DNA from: SVEL01 sp045125245
GTDB taxonomy: Bacteria > Bacillota > Clostridia > Lachnospirales > Lachnospiraceae
DNA: 8,616 nt
Direction: 5' to 3'
Assembly: GCA_045125245.1 (NCBI GenBank)
Contig: JBGVNF010000006.1
Location: forward strand, 1 to 8,616
A model generated the notes under the pieces. The model did not search any database and was not told the origin of the DNA. It saw only the letters and a list, made by a program, of their open reading frames with translations. Shown here one piece after another: positions 1-7,114 of the stretch; the first letter of the stretch is position 1, and each line of letters begins with the position of its first letter. The translations under genes were made by a program, and so were the position numbers.

Positions 1-1112
1 ACCAGCTCATTTGTATCAAATTTGCCGGATGGAAGTCTTTCAACATCCATATCTGTCTTGATTTCACTGTGAAACTGTTCGCATTCGCCTTGAGCATGAT
101 AACCATTTATGATATCATCATCGCTCCAGCCCAGATTGGTCCATATGGTATTGCACTCAATATCCGGAACAAGAAGAAACTGCCCGTTTTTATCAGTTGT
201 GCGTTCAATTACCTCATATACAATACGCATGGTAATGGTTTTGGATTTTCCTTCGGAATCTGTATATGCTACATCTTTCCATGAAGAACCAATGTAAACA
301 GTTTTACCTTCACGGGGATTGCGGATGTCCTTACAGCATTCTTTTACTTTGGAAATCCAATCTTCTTTGGATTCTCCTCTTCGAAGATTTCTTTTTACAA
401 TAAACCATGAGCCATCTTCGATAAGAATGCCCAGATTTTCAGCAGCATCATTACCTGCATCCATACGAACCAGCAGTTGCTTATCTGTCAGTTGATGTCC
501 GAGCCTAAGTGTTTGCTTTAAAAATGCAGGTGTATTACACTAGCAATGCTGACTTCCTTCGCGCAGCTCTGTATTGGCAAGAAAACCCTCTGTGCCAATG
601 TATGCCATCATTGGTGCATAACCATCAAACCCTTTGTAGGTATGTGCAACTCCTTCCTTATGAGTTTTTGAATTATCCATAGGAGTGACATCAAGATCTA
701 AAGGTACTAACCCAGACTCTAATGCTGAAGGCTGGACATTGAAGGTATTAAACATGTCAACATTTGCATTCAGGATTTCTTTTCTTAATGAAGAGCCTAT
801 GTCATCCATACGCTGACGTAAGGTCTCGGCAGATGGAATCGCCCTTATGATACCAAGAGCAAGCCTGTAATACTCAGGATCATCAGACATCTCATTGATA
901 GAATCATAAGAAGTCTTGCCCTGACAAAGAAGTCCTATATAAGAAAGAAGAATATCTCCATTTTTGATTTGGCTCTGGGAACGTTTGCCATCAACTTTCA
1001 TGTTATTGCACTTCTTAATGAAGTTACTTTTGCCAAGCAGCTGTCCCACAAGAGATAATCCGCTGGGAGTAATTAGTCTTTCATTGGAAAATTCGATTAC
1101 GAGTTTTTTCAT
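1..1112 (-). pseudogene. IS1380-family transposase, interrupted by an amber codon and cut by the window edge
   Basis: A DDE transposase of the IS1380 family (cut-and-paste transposition of its own element). The frame opens at ATG 1110-1112 (MKKLVIEF), chosen over an ATG five codons upstream because GAGGTGG at 1119-1125 sits six bases before it and would overlap the earlier start. Reading on gives 190 residues to a TAG at 540-542. The same frame then continues open to base 3, about 370 codons in all. Readable catalytic regions are LDLDVTPMDNS (first Asp, about residue 141), VRMDAGND (second Asp, about 218) and HSEIKTDM (Glu, about 350), so the triad is intact apart from the stop. The family normally has Gln or similar near the stop (SQHC-x-CNTPAF), which suggests CAG to TAG. 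The C-terminus lies outside the window. I am confident of the family; whether the stop is a real mutation or a sequence error cannot be told here. Confidence 0.88.
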
Positions 1113-1120
1113 AAGTATCC

Positions 1121-1158
1121 ACCTCATATATTGTTACTTGTATTATACTATATGAGGT
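1121..1158 (-). promoter_or_regulatory. Inverted repeat enclosing the transposase -10 box and covering its RBS
   Basis: The sequence ACCTCATATA (1121-1130) is repeated exactly as its reverse complement at 1149-1158, with an 18-base loop. On the minus strand the loop carries TATAAT (1147-1142), a perfect -10 hexamer; the matching -35 position (around 1165-1170, AATGTT) is poor. The start-proximal arm contains the GAGG of the transposase RBS. A transcript from the internal promoter would carry only the start-proximal arm, leaving the RBS free. A transcript entering from outside would carry both arms and could hide the RBS. Insertion sequences such as IS10 and IS50 are known to use this logic; applying it here is an inference. 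Confidence 0.5.
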
Positions 1159-1354
1159 ACGAAAAACATTGAAAAATATAAGGATTTCATGTGTTTTTAT
1201 CTTCACCCATTGGGTGAAAACAAAAACTTGAAATGAAACCGTGTTACACCCAGTATTTATAGGGTATACGCCCGAAATAAGGTTATCAAGTTTCACGGAT
1301 TAAGGTTACTTTATTATTAATAAAGAAATATAATACACTCACTGCATTTTTTTA
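1159..1354. other. Non-coding A+T-rich spacer with short palindromes
   Basis: No convincing gene is seen between the IS1380 promoter and the end of the SMR gene. The stretch holds a palindrome TTCACCCA-T-TGGGTGAA (1202-1218), an imperfect one (TACACCC 1245-1251 with GGGTATA 1262-1268), an 8-bp inverted repeat AAACTTGA 1224-1231 with TCAAGTTT 1286-1293, and an A+T-rich palindrome CTTTATTA-T-TAATAAAG (1309-1325). The IS1380 outer end must fall somewhere in it. The last palindrome lies about 30 bases after the SMR stop, but has no T-run behind it on the minus strand, so it is at best a weak terminator. Confidence 0.5.
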
Positions 1355-1669
1355 CTATCCAAATAGATTAACAAAAATACTCCCAATTATTATTAATATT
1401 ATTCCAATGATTCCAAGCAATGAAATTTGTTCTTTGAAAAGAACTACTGCTATTATTGTAGTCGCCACAATGCCTATACCACACCACGTTGCATATCCGA
1501 CATTAAGGTTAATATAAGAAATGCATTTAGAAAAAGTAAAGTAGCATATAACATATGCTACTACACACCCAATCGATGGTATTAATTTTGTAAAGCCCTC
1601 TGTCATCTTCAGAAGAGTTGTTCCTATTATTTCAGCTAAGATTGCAAATGCCAAATACACATATCCCAT
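1355..1669 (-). CDS. Small multidrug resistance (SMR) family cation exporter, EmrE/Qac-like
   Basis: A 104-residue, four-helix inner-membrane antiporter of the SMR family. Members work as antiparallel dimers and exchange protons for hydrophobic or quaternary cations. The key proton- and substrate-binding glutamate is present as E13 in AEIIGTTLLK, which corresponds to E14 of EmrE. The aromatic pair of the binding pocket is also there (Y59 and W62 in GYATW). The LAEIIGTTL motif and full length resemble the EmrE/Qac branch rather than the guanidine exporter (Gdx) branch. The start at 1669 lies 2 nt after the stop of the HAD gene, with AAAGGA at 1679-1684 as RBS, so it is almost certainly co-transcribed and translationally coupled. 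It is the last gene of the operon. Its real substrate is unknown; a cationic by-product of the operon's pathway is one possibility. Confidence 0.9.
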   Translation of the reverse strand: MGYVYLAFAILAEIIGTTLLKMTEGFTKLIPSIGCVVAYVICYFTFSKCISYINLNVGYATWCGIGIVATTIIAVVLFKEQISLLGIIGIILIIIGSIFVNLFG

Positions 1670-1671
1670 AC

Positions 1672-2406
1672 TTAATTTTCCTTTTCAATTTGGTCAATTA
1701 GGTCAGATAACTCTTTAATTGACGGAATAATATAATCTGCACAGACTTCTAAATCTTTTTCTGTCCCAACACCAGATAGTACTCCTACTGCAATTGCATT
1801 CCCATTATGTGCAAACTTCATATCGTTAACAGTATCACCAACGACAACTATATTTTCAGGCTTTGTATTCCAATTCTTTGCTACTATATCTAACAATTTG
1901 CCATCTGGTTTTACAGGCATATCTATCGGCATCTCGTCTGTAAAATAATTAGAAATATATTTTTCAGCACACAGAATTTTCATCGTCTGCTTTGTAGCCT
2001 CATACGTGTCTGTTGTCGCAATACCTATCTTTTTATTTCTTTTAGAAAACTCTTCCATTATTTTTGCCAAATCCGCTATGCAAGGGATATTCTCACCTAA
2101 TCGCAATATTTCTTTCTGATAAAACGATTTAAGTTTTTGGGCTAAGTGTCTTTCAGATATTATTATTTCGTGATTCAATTCAGAAATTATAGGAATCAAA
2201 TCTTGTGCGACCATAGAAAAGGTCTCATACGCCAATCCGCCATACGGATCAATTCCGTCAACTAATTTTTCTCTATTCTCATCTGTTTTATCTATGTTAT
2301 AGTACTCTAAAAGCTTGTCTGCCACAGGTGCTGTAGCAACTCCCCAACTCTTATAATAATCGATCAGTGTTCCATCTTTATCAAATAATATTCCATCTAT
2401 TCTCAT
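1672..2406 (-). CDS. HAD-superfamily hydrolase, phosphatase of the phosphoglycolate-phosphatase-like group
   Basis: A 244-residue cytosolic phosphatase of the haloacid dehalogenase fold. Motif I is FDKDGTL, with nucleophile D9 and acid D11. Motif II is the Thr in GIATTDT (131 or 132), motif III is K166 in VKPDG, and motif IV is GDTVND (D191, D195). All catalytic positions are present. The helical insert between motifs I and II (about residues 18-105) is a C1-type cap, as in Gph/PGP-like enzymes that act on small phosphomonoesters. ATG (2404-2406) overlaps the PHP gene stop in an ATGA junction, with AAGGAAGG at 2417-2424 as RBS, indicating translational coupling. It plausibly removes a phosphate from the product of the PHP enzyme. 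The exact substrate cannot be read from the sequence. Confidence 0.9.
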   Translation of the reverse strand: MRIDGILFDKDGTLIDYYKSWGVATAPVADKLLEYYNIDKTDENREKLVDGIDPYGGLAYETFSMVAQDLIPIISELNHEIIISERHLAQKLKSFYQKEILRLGENIPCIADLAKIMEEFSKRNKKIGIATTDTYEATKQTMKILCAEKYISNYFTDEMPIDMPVKPDGKLLDIVAKNWNTKPENIVVVGDTVNDMKFAHNGNAIAVGVLSGVGTEKDLEVCADYIIPSIKELSDLIDQIEKEN

Positions 2407-3902
2407 ATATCAATTGCCTTCCTTGCATCCCCAAAAGTAATAAAATTATGTTCTTTTTTTCCTCGTGTAATTGGATTAACATACAACATAAATTCATTAT
2501 CTTTAGTCTCAGCTCCAAATCTTATACATACATATTCGTCCCGTGGCAAATCAATACACCCGTGCCCTTTATATGTATTCATATCCTCATTTCGCAATTC
2601 AAGGGATGTCCTGACTCCGTTAATTAATACAAATAATTCTGGTTTCTTCCTTTTAGATTGTAATTCTATATTCCAGATTATTGTATTTACACAATTATCA
2701 ATTATTTCACCTGCAGCTATTTTATTGTCTCCAGCTTTTATTTCTAACTCAAACATCTCTATATGCCTTGTCACACAACTTTTGCATGACTTTAAAGCTG
2801 TATAACAATTATCAGCTGATAAACCATCCATAAAAAGCCATGTCGCCGGGTCTCCGGCAATTGATGGCTCCTTAGCATTTTGATATCTTTCATCCAGGAG
2901 ATTATGTGAATCACTTCCACCGATTGCACAAATTCTATAACCATCCTCCCACAGTAAATCAGATAGTTTTACAGCTAATTGATTTGCTTCTGCTGCAAAT
3001 TCACCTTCCACACATTCGTATGTTGGATCATTGATTATTTCCAAACATGTAAGGTACTCTAAAGGCAATTCATCAATCTCCCATTTCCATGTAGAGAGAA
3101 AAGGGTGGTTGATACTGAATAACCAATTCTTCAATTTGCATTCTTTGGCAACAACAATCATAAGTGCTTTAATCACTGACTTATCTCTCTCTTGCAATAC
3201 TGACTCCATAAAATCTGGCCGTTTACTTATTCCAAACAAATTTGCATGCCCAACCGTTGTTGTAATTTCTGTTCCCGGCAACACTAACAAATTACTTTTT
3301 GGCCATCCCGTATGCAATAAATTATGCTCAGTTGCAGTATAAAAGTCTAAATTCATCAAATAGGCTTTTTCTAATACACCCTCAGGCAACTCTTTGCCAT
3401 CGGAAAGTCTTGTATGAGCATGAAAATCACCTTTATACCATTTCTTTCTCATATTAATGATTTTATTGTTGTCATATTTAGAATATTCAAAATCTTTATC
3501 TACCCATACATCTTCACCCAGATGTTCTTTTATCTCTTCGTTAGATTCAAATATGTTAACTGAAAAATTGATTTGTTCATCCTTTATATACTTTTGCACA
3601 TATTCTGTAAAAAGAAAAATTTTTATACTCCAATTTCCATTCTCAATTATTCCGGGAATTCCACCAATCGTTGTATCCTTGTTTTTCTTTCCAATACCTA
3701 TTAGCTTATCGCTATAGCCCAATTGTTTCTGAAGTCTAACTCTTCCCTGTGAATCTACTATCTCCATTACCACTAGTAACGATAATGGAATCTCCAGATT
3801 ATGTTCAATTTTTATTGCATCACAGGCAATCGGCACTTCAAAAAATGCCGTTTGCACTGTGTCTACATCACTACTAATTAAAAAATCAAATGTGTAATTC
3901 AT
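2403..3902 (-). CDS. PHP-domain metal-dependent hydrolase (CehA/McbA-like)
   Basis: A 499-residue protein with a central PHP (polymerase and histidinol phosphatase) domain from about residue 155 to 380. The whole set of expected metal ligands can be seen: H161 and H163 with D168 (FHAHTRLSDG), H193 (TATEHN), E212 (PGTEI), H219 (GHANLFG), H266 (SINHPF), and D331 and H333 (GGSDSH). PHP enzymes of this kind hydrolyse phosphomonoesters or phosphodiesters, and some CehA/McbA members hydrolyse carbamates. About 150 residues before the PHP core and 115 after it do not show a motif I recognise; they look like beta-rich flanking domains. There is no signal peptide, so it should be cytosolic. The start at 3902 shares one base with the stop of the binding-protein gene (TAATG), with AGGAAA at 3906-3911 as RBS. 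Its position after an importer suggests it acts on the imported compound. Confidence 0.88.
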   Translation of the reverse strand: MNYTFDFLISSDVDTVQTAFFEVPIACDAIKIEHNLEIPLSLLVVMEIVDSQGRVRLQKQLGYSDKLIGIGKKNKDTTIGGIPGIIENGNWSIKIFLFTEYVQKYIKDEQINFSVNIFESNEEIKEHLGEDVWVDKDFEYSKYDNNKIINMRKKWYKGDFHAHTRLSDGKELPEGVLEKAYLMNLDFYTATEHNLLHTGWPKSNLLVLPGTEITTTVGHANLFGISKRPDFMESVLQERDKSVIKALMIVVAKECKLKNWLFSINHPFLSTWKWEIDELPLEYLTCLEIINDPTYECVEGEFAAEANQLAVKLSDLLWEDGYRICAIGGSDSHNLLDERYQNAKEPSIAGDPATWLFMDGLSADNCYTALKSCKSCVTRHIEMFELEIKAGDNKIAAGEIIDNCVNTIIWNIELQSKRKKPELFVLINGVRTSLELRNEDMNTYKGHGCIDLPRDEYVCIRFGAETKDNEFMLYVNPITRGKKEHNFITFGDARKAIDI

Positions 3903-5251
3903 TAATTTCCTAATGCCTCATCCAGAGCAGCCTGCGCTGTTTTCTGTGCTTCATCTAACGCTTCCTGCGCAGAAACTCCATCTATTTCAACCTTATCTGC
4001 AGCTATTTTTAAAGCATCATAAATTGCTCCATTTGTAGGATCGTATGGATATACAGAACCATGTGATGCCTGATTAAATGGTACAAGTGCCTGTGGATTT
4101 TCCTCAGTATATGCTTTATATGAAGCATCATCCATAACGTTCAAATTTACTGGTACATATCCTGTTGACATAGACCATTTTGCCTGATTCTCAACATTTG
4201 TAAAATATTTCATAAAATCATATGCTCCAGCCTGTTCTTCTTCAGAAGAAGCTGCTACGGCACTCATTGTAAGTGCGACTGCCATTGGAGAAGATGATGT
4301 TGTATCTTTCCATGCCGGCTGTTCGATTGCTCCAACAATAGAAAAATCAAGGTCTGCCTGATCTCCTGAAGAACCGGTGTATCCACCTGCGGTATTTGCT
4401 AATACATCATCGATTGTATTGTACCAATACTCCCATCCTTGTCCACCTGAGTGAATTGCCATTGTCTTATCCGTATGAATCCAGTTTCTAAATGCCTCCC
4501 ATACTTCTACCCATTCTGGAGAATTAATATTAACCGTCTTTCCATCTTCGCTAAAAATTGTTGCGCCATTTGAAAATGCAGCATCAATTAAATTGTCTGG
4601 TCCCCACATTGGCTCCCATCCATATGTATATTTTCCACCTTCTGTAATTTTTTTAGCAGCTTCGCCTAAATCCTGCCATGTTTTTATACTTGCAGGATCT
4701 ACTCCAGCTTCCTCAAAAGCTGCAATATTGTAATATAATACCTGTGTTGTACCATAGGCAGGGATTCCAAATACCTTACCTGACCCATCTTTTACCTGCT
4801 CAAAAAAGGCACTTACATAATCAGACTCTTCAAATTCGCTATCCTCAGCCATCATTGCTGATAAATCTACTACCAGCTGTTTATCTGACAAACTTCTCGC
4901 AGAACCTTTGTCAAGTAATACCAAGTCCGGTGCAACCCCGCCTGCAATTCCGGCCTGCAGTTTCTCATATGTTTCGGCATAATCAGCCTGTGTTACAGTT
5001 GTAACTACGTATTTATCCTGTGACGCATTATATGTATCTACAATTTCCTGCACAACTCCTACAGCTGTTTTTCCGCCTGAATACCAAAATTCTATTTCTG
5101 TTTTTTCACCTGATTCATTAGCATTAGCTGTTTGATTTTTTGACTCTGAAGTACCTGTTTCGTTCTTTCCACTATCTGTACTGCCACATCCACTTATCAT
5201 TGTTGCAAGCATTGTACCTGCTAACAATAAACTTACTACTTTTTTTCTCAT
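3902..5251 (-). CDS. ABC transporter substrate-binding lipoprotein, family 1 (UgpB/sugar type)
   Basis: A 449-residue extracellular solute-binding protein. The N-terminus is a lipoprotein signal: basic MRKK, hydrophobic core, then lipobox ISGC with C22 as the lipidated residue. A Ser/Thr/Asn/Glu-rich linker follows (about 23-50). The mature part begins IEFWYSGGKT with QEIVDTYNAS, and YEKLQAGIAGGVAPDLVLLD follows. This layout resembles UgpB (sn-glycerol-3-phosphate and glycerophosphodiester binding) more than maltose-binding proteins. I chose ATG 5249-5251 over an in-frame ATG 44 codons upstream (5383), because AGAGG at 5260-5264 precedes it, the signal peptide starts here, and the longer version would overlap the permease gene. 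It lies 14 nt after the permease stop. The C-terminus is Ala/Gln/Glu-rich (EALDEAQKTAQAALDEAL). The ligand remains unproven. Confidence 0.92.
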   Translation of the reverse strand: MRKKVVSLLLAGTMLATMISGCGSTDSGKNETGTSESKNQTANANESGEKTEIEFWYSGGKTAVGVVQEIVDTYNASQDKYVVTTVTQADYAETYEKLQAGIAGGVAPDLVLLDKGSARSLSDKQLVVDLSAMMAEDSEFEESDYVSAFFEQVKDGSGKVFGIPAYGTTQVLYYNIAAFEEAGVDPASIKTWQDLGEAAKKITEGGKYTYGWEPMWGPDNLIDAAFSNGATIFSEDGKTVNINSPEWVEVWEAFRNWIHTDKTMAIHSGGQGWEYWYNTIDDVLANTAGGYTGSSGDQADLDFSIVGAIEQPAWKDTTSSSPMAVALTMSAVAASSEEEQAGAYDFMKYFTNVENQAKWSMSTGYVPVNLNVMDDASYKAYTEENPQALVPFNQASHGSVYPYDPTNGAIYDALKIAADKVEIDGVSAQEALDEAQKTAQAALDEALGN

Positions 5252-5265
5252 TTTCTTTTCCTCTT

Positions 5266-6114
5266 CTATCCTTTCATTCCGGTGTCTCCACCAATTCCAT
5301 TGATAAACCATTTCTGCGAAAATGCAAATAATACTAAAAGCGGCAGAACAATCACTGTACTTGCGGCCATAACAAGTGCCCACTCTGTTCCGTAGGCCCC
5401 GCCCTCTATAAAAAAGCTTCGCAAGCCTTGTGATACCATATATTTTGATGAATCATTGGTAATCAAAGAAGGCCACATATAGTTATTATATGTTGAAATG
5501 AAGCTCATCAATCCAAATGTAATAAAAGACGACTTTGTCATTGGAAATACCACATGGATGAGGACTTTAATGTTAGATGCACCATCTATTTTTGCAGCCT
5601 CTATCATTCCGTCTGGTACCTGCATGAATGCCTGTCTTAGCAAAAATATTCCAAAAATACTTACTGTACTTGAGATAATTAGTCCAGTAAAAGTGTTTAA
5701 CAATCCACTATGTGCCAAAATAATATAGCTTGGTATATATGTTGCAGCTACTGGGAGCATGTATGTTGCCATAATAATCGCAAATAATAATTTCTGCCCT
5801 TTAAAATTCATATATACAAGTGCGTATGCTAATAAAGCTCCGGTTATCACCTGAATTGCAACAATTATTATTGATAAGAACAGGCTATTAAATATGTACT
5901 TTGGAATCGGCGACTCAAATAATATACTTATAATATTCCCCCACTGAGGATTCCCTGGAAAAAATATACTTGTATTCATTATCTCTTCCTTAGTCTTGAG
6001 CGCACTTATAATCATCCATACAAATGGAAATGCTGTTATTAAACACGATATTAGTAAAATAAACCACTTAATTACTGTGTCTATTCTGTCCCGTAATGTT
6101 ATTTTCTTTACCAT
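5266..6114 (-). CDS. ABC transporter permease, MalG/UgpE-like
   Basis: A 282-residue inner-membrane permease of the carbohydrate/glycerol-phosphate importer class (BPD_transp_1 domain). About six hydrophobic segments are visible, including residues 16-38, 74-100, 108-130, 140-160, 197-215 and 243-265. The cytoplasmic EAA loop that contacts the ATPase is clear: EAAKIDGAS at 172-180, running on to the conserved FP at 190-191. The start at 6114 is preceded by AGGAG at 6121-6125, which overlaps the TAG stop of the first permease gene, so the two are translationally coupled. It pairs with the 6124-6999 product to form the membrane channel. The substrate is inferred from the binding protein and hydrolases in the operon. 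Confidence 0.93.
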   Translation of the reverse strand: MVKKITLRDRIDTVIKWFILLISCLITAFPFVWMIISALKTKEEIMNTSIFFPGNPQWGNIISILFESPIPKYIFNSLFLSIIIVAIQVITGALLAYALVYMNFKGQKLLFAIIMATYMLPVAATYIPSYIILAHSGLLNTFTGLIISSTVSIFGIFLLRQAFMQVPDGMIEAAKIDGASNIKVLIHVVFPMTKSSFITFGLMSFISTYNNYMWPSLITNDSSKYMVSQGLRSFFIEGGAYGTEWALVMAASTVIVLPLLVLFAFSQKWFINGIGGDTGMKG

Positions 6115-6123
6115 TGTTTTCTC

Positions 6124-6999
6124 CTAGTAGTTAACCCATTTTTTTGAGACATTAAATTGTATTGTTGATAATATAACCGTAATAATTATCATTACCACTG
6201 CAATAGCAGTTGCCTGTCCCATTTTAAATTCCTGAAATCCCAACTGATAATACATATATAGCAGAGTTCTCGTACTACCACTCGGACCTCCCTGAGTAAG
6301 TATCTGAATCTGATCATATGCCTGAAGGGAATTTATCATTGTCACTATCATCAGGAAAAATGTCGTCGGGGATATACATGGTATGGTAATGTAGAAAAAT
6401 TTACTCCACTTTCCACCTCCGTCTAATGCACAAGCCTCATATAATTCTTCTGGAACTTTTTCTAAGGCTGATAAATAAAATATCATTGCATATCCGATAC
6501 TTTTCCAGACAGTTACAATAATTACTGACAGCATTGCTGTTTCAGAGCTGCTTATCCATTTCAAAGCTGGAAGTCCAAACCATGATAGTACCATGTTTGC
6601 CAATCCATCGTTTGGCTGAAAAATCCACGTCCAAACTATTGAAATTGCAACAGTTGGTGTTATCCATGGTGAAAAAATAATAAATTTAATTATTCCATTT
6701 CCTCGAAATGGGGTTTGCAAAAATACTGCAAGTCCCAATCCTATAATTATGGTTGGAAATAATGTTCCTATTGTAAAAATTAATGTATTAAATAGTGCAT
6801 CATAAAATCTCGTATCTTTAAATAATGATATGTAATTTTTTAAAAATACAAAATTATATTCTGGCGTCATATAATCCCAATCAGTGAAACTAATCCATAC
6901 AGTTCGAAAAATAGGATATATCCAAAAAACCCAAAGTGGAATTAATGCAGGTAAAATAAAAATTAAGACGTGCAAATATTTATTCAATGACTTATTCAT
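6124..6999 (-). CDS. ABC transporter permease, MalF/UgpA-like
   Basis: A 291-residue inner-membrane permease and the first gene of the operon. Hydrophobic segments appear at about 11-31, 70-94, 105-126, 155-178, 208-224 and 262-282. The EAA-like coupling loop reads YEACALDGGGKW (187-198) and ends in IP (206-207); Cys replaces the second Ala of the usual EAA, which is a common variation. The segment QILTQGGPSGSTRTLLYMYY is typical of UgpA/LacF-type subunits. The RBS is AAGGAG (7010-7015), ten bases before ATG 6997-6999. Only 9 nt separate its stop from the next start. No ATP-binding subunit is encoded in the operon, so the complex must borrow an MsmX/UgpC-type ATPase from elsewhere. Confidence 0.93.
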   Translation of the reverse strand: MNKSLNKYLHVLIFILPALIPLWVFWIYPIFRTVWISFTDWDYMTPEYNFVFLKNYISLFKDTRFYDALFNTLIFTIGTLFPTIIIGLGLAVFLQTPFRGNGIIKFIIFSPWITPTVAISIVWTWIFQPNDGLANMVLSWFGLPALKWISSSETAMLSVIIVTVWKSIGYAMIFYLSALEKVPEELYEACALDGGGKWSKFFYITIPCISPTTFFLMIVTMINSLQAYDQIQILTQGGPSGSTRTLLYMYYQLGFQEFKMGQATAIAVVMIIITVILSTIQFNVSKKWVNY

Positions 7000-7056
7000 T
7001 AATGTAAAACTCCTTTAAAAAATCTCATAGAAGGATTCTAGCAATGAAATGTAAAA

Positions 7057-7062
7057 ATTATA
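7057..7062 (-). promoter_or_regulatory. Candidate -10 box for the ABC/PHP/HAD/SMR operon
   Basis: The minus strand reads TGTGTGCT followed by a perfect TATAAT, about 58 bases upstream of the first permease start. I see no good -35 hexamer at the usual distance; a TG lies two bases, not one, upstream, so it is only close to an extended -10. It is the only plausible promoter element in the 103-base gap between the PhoH stop and the operon. No operator or cre-like site is apparent. Confidence 0.4.
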
Positions 7063-7085
7063 AGCACACATCTGTAAAATACTAG

Positions 7086-7114
7086 AAAAAAAATTGCAAA
7101 GCCTACAATCTTTT
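7086..7114 (-). terminator. Possible weak intrinsic terminator at the end of the PIN-PhoH gene
   Basis: Read on the minus strand, AAAAGATTG (7114-7106) can pair with CAATTTTTT (from 7096) through nine bases, including one G-U, around a 9-base loop. A run of eight T (7093-7086) forms the second arm and tail. The stop codon of the PhoH gene lies in the loop. The stem is A+T-rich, so termination would be inefficient and some read-through into the ABC operon is possible. Confidence 0.35.

Larger units (their letters stand above)
1..1300 (-). mobile_element. IS1380-family insertion sequence, partial; outer end not resolved
   Basis: The element is defined by the transposase gene at 1-1112. Its upstream end must lie to the right of the promoter region at about 1142-1170. 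I could not fix it, because the other terminal repeat is outside the window and cannot be compared. IS1380 ends often begin with CC; minus-strand candidates begin near 1264, 1282, 1298 and 1305. The right boundary given (1300) is therefore only approximate. Confidence 0.6.

Noticed and set aside
69..297. Plus-strand reading frames across the transposase
   Set aside because: They are antisense to a clear IS1380 coding frame and lack RBS and recognisable protein features. The same holds for plus-strand frames inside the other genes.
540..542. TAG read through as pyrrolysine
   Set aside because: Several ordinary genes here end in TAG and nothing suggests amber decoding; a transposase is not a pyrrolysine protein. 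A nonsense mutation is simpler.
1081..1296. A 71-codon minus-strand reading frame upstream of the IS1380 transposase
   Set aside because: It overlaps the transposase start and promoter, has no RBS and no family resemblance, and runs through the palindromes. It is probably a chance frame.
1309..1325. A+T-rich palindrome as the operon terminator
   Set aside because: The stem has only one G-C pair and almost no loop, and there is no T-run after it on the minus strand.
1355..1669. Guanidine exporter (Gdx) with a guanidine riboswitch
   Set aside because: The AEIIGTTLLK motif is EmrE/Qac-like, and the gene follows the HAD gene by 2 nt, leaving no room for a riboswitch.
5252..5383. N-terminal extension of the binding-protein frame to an ATG at 5383
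   Set aside because: It would put 44 non-signal residues before a clear lipoprotein signal, overlap the permease gene, and ignore the good RBS at 5260-5264.
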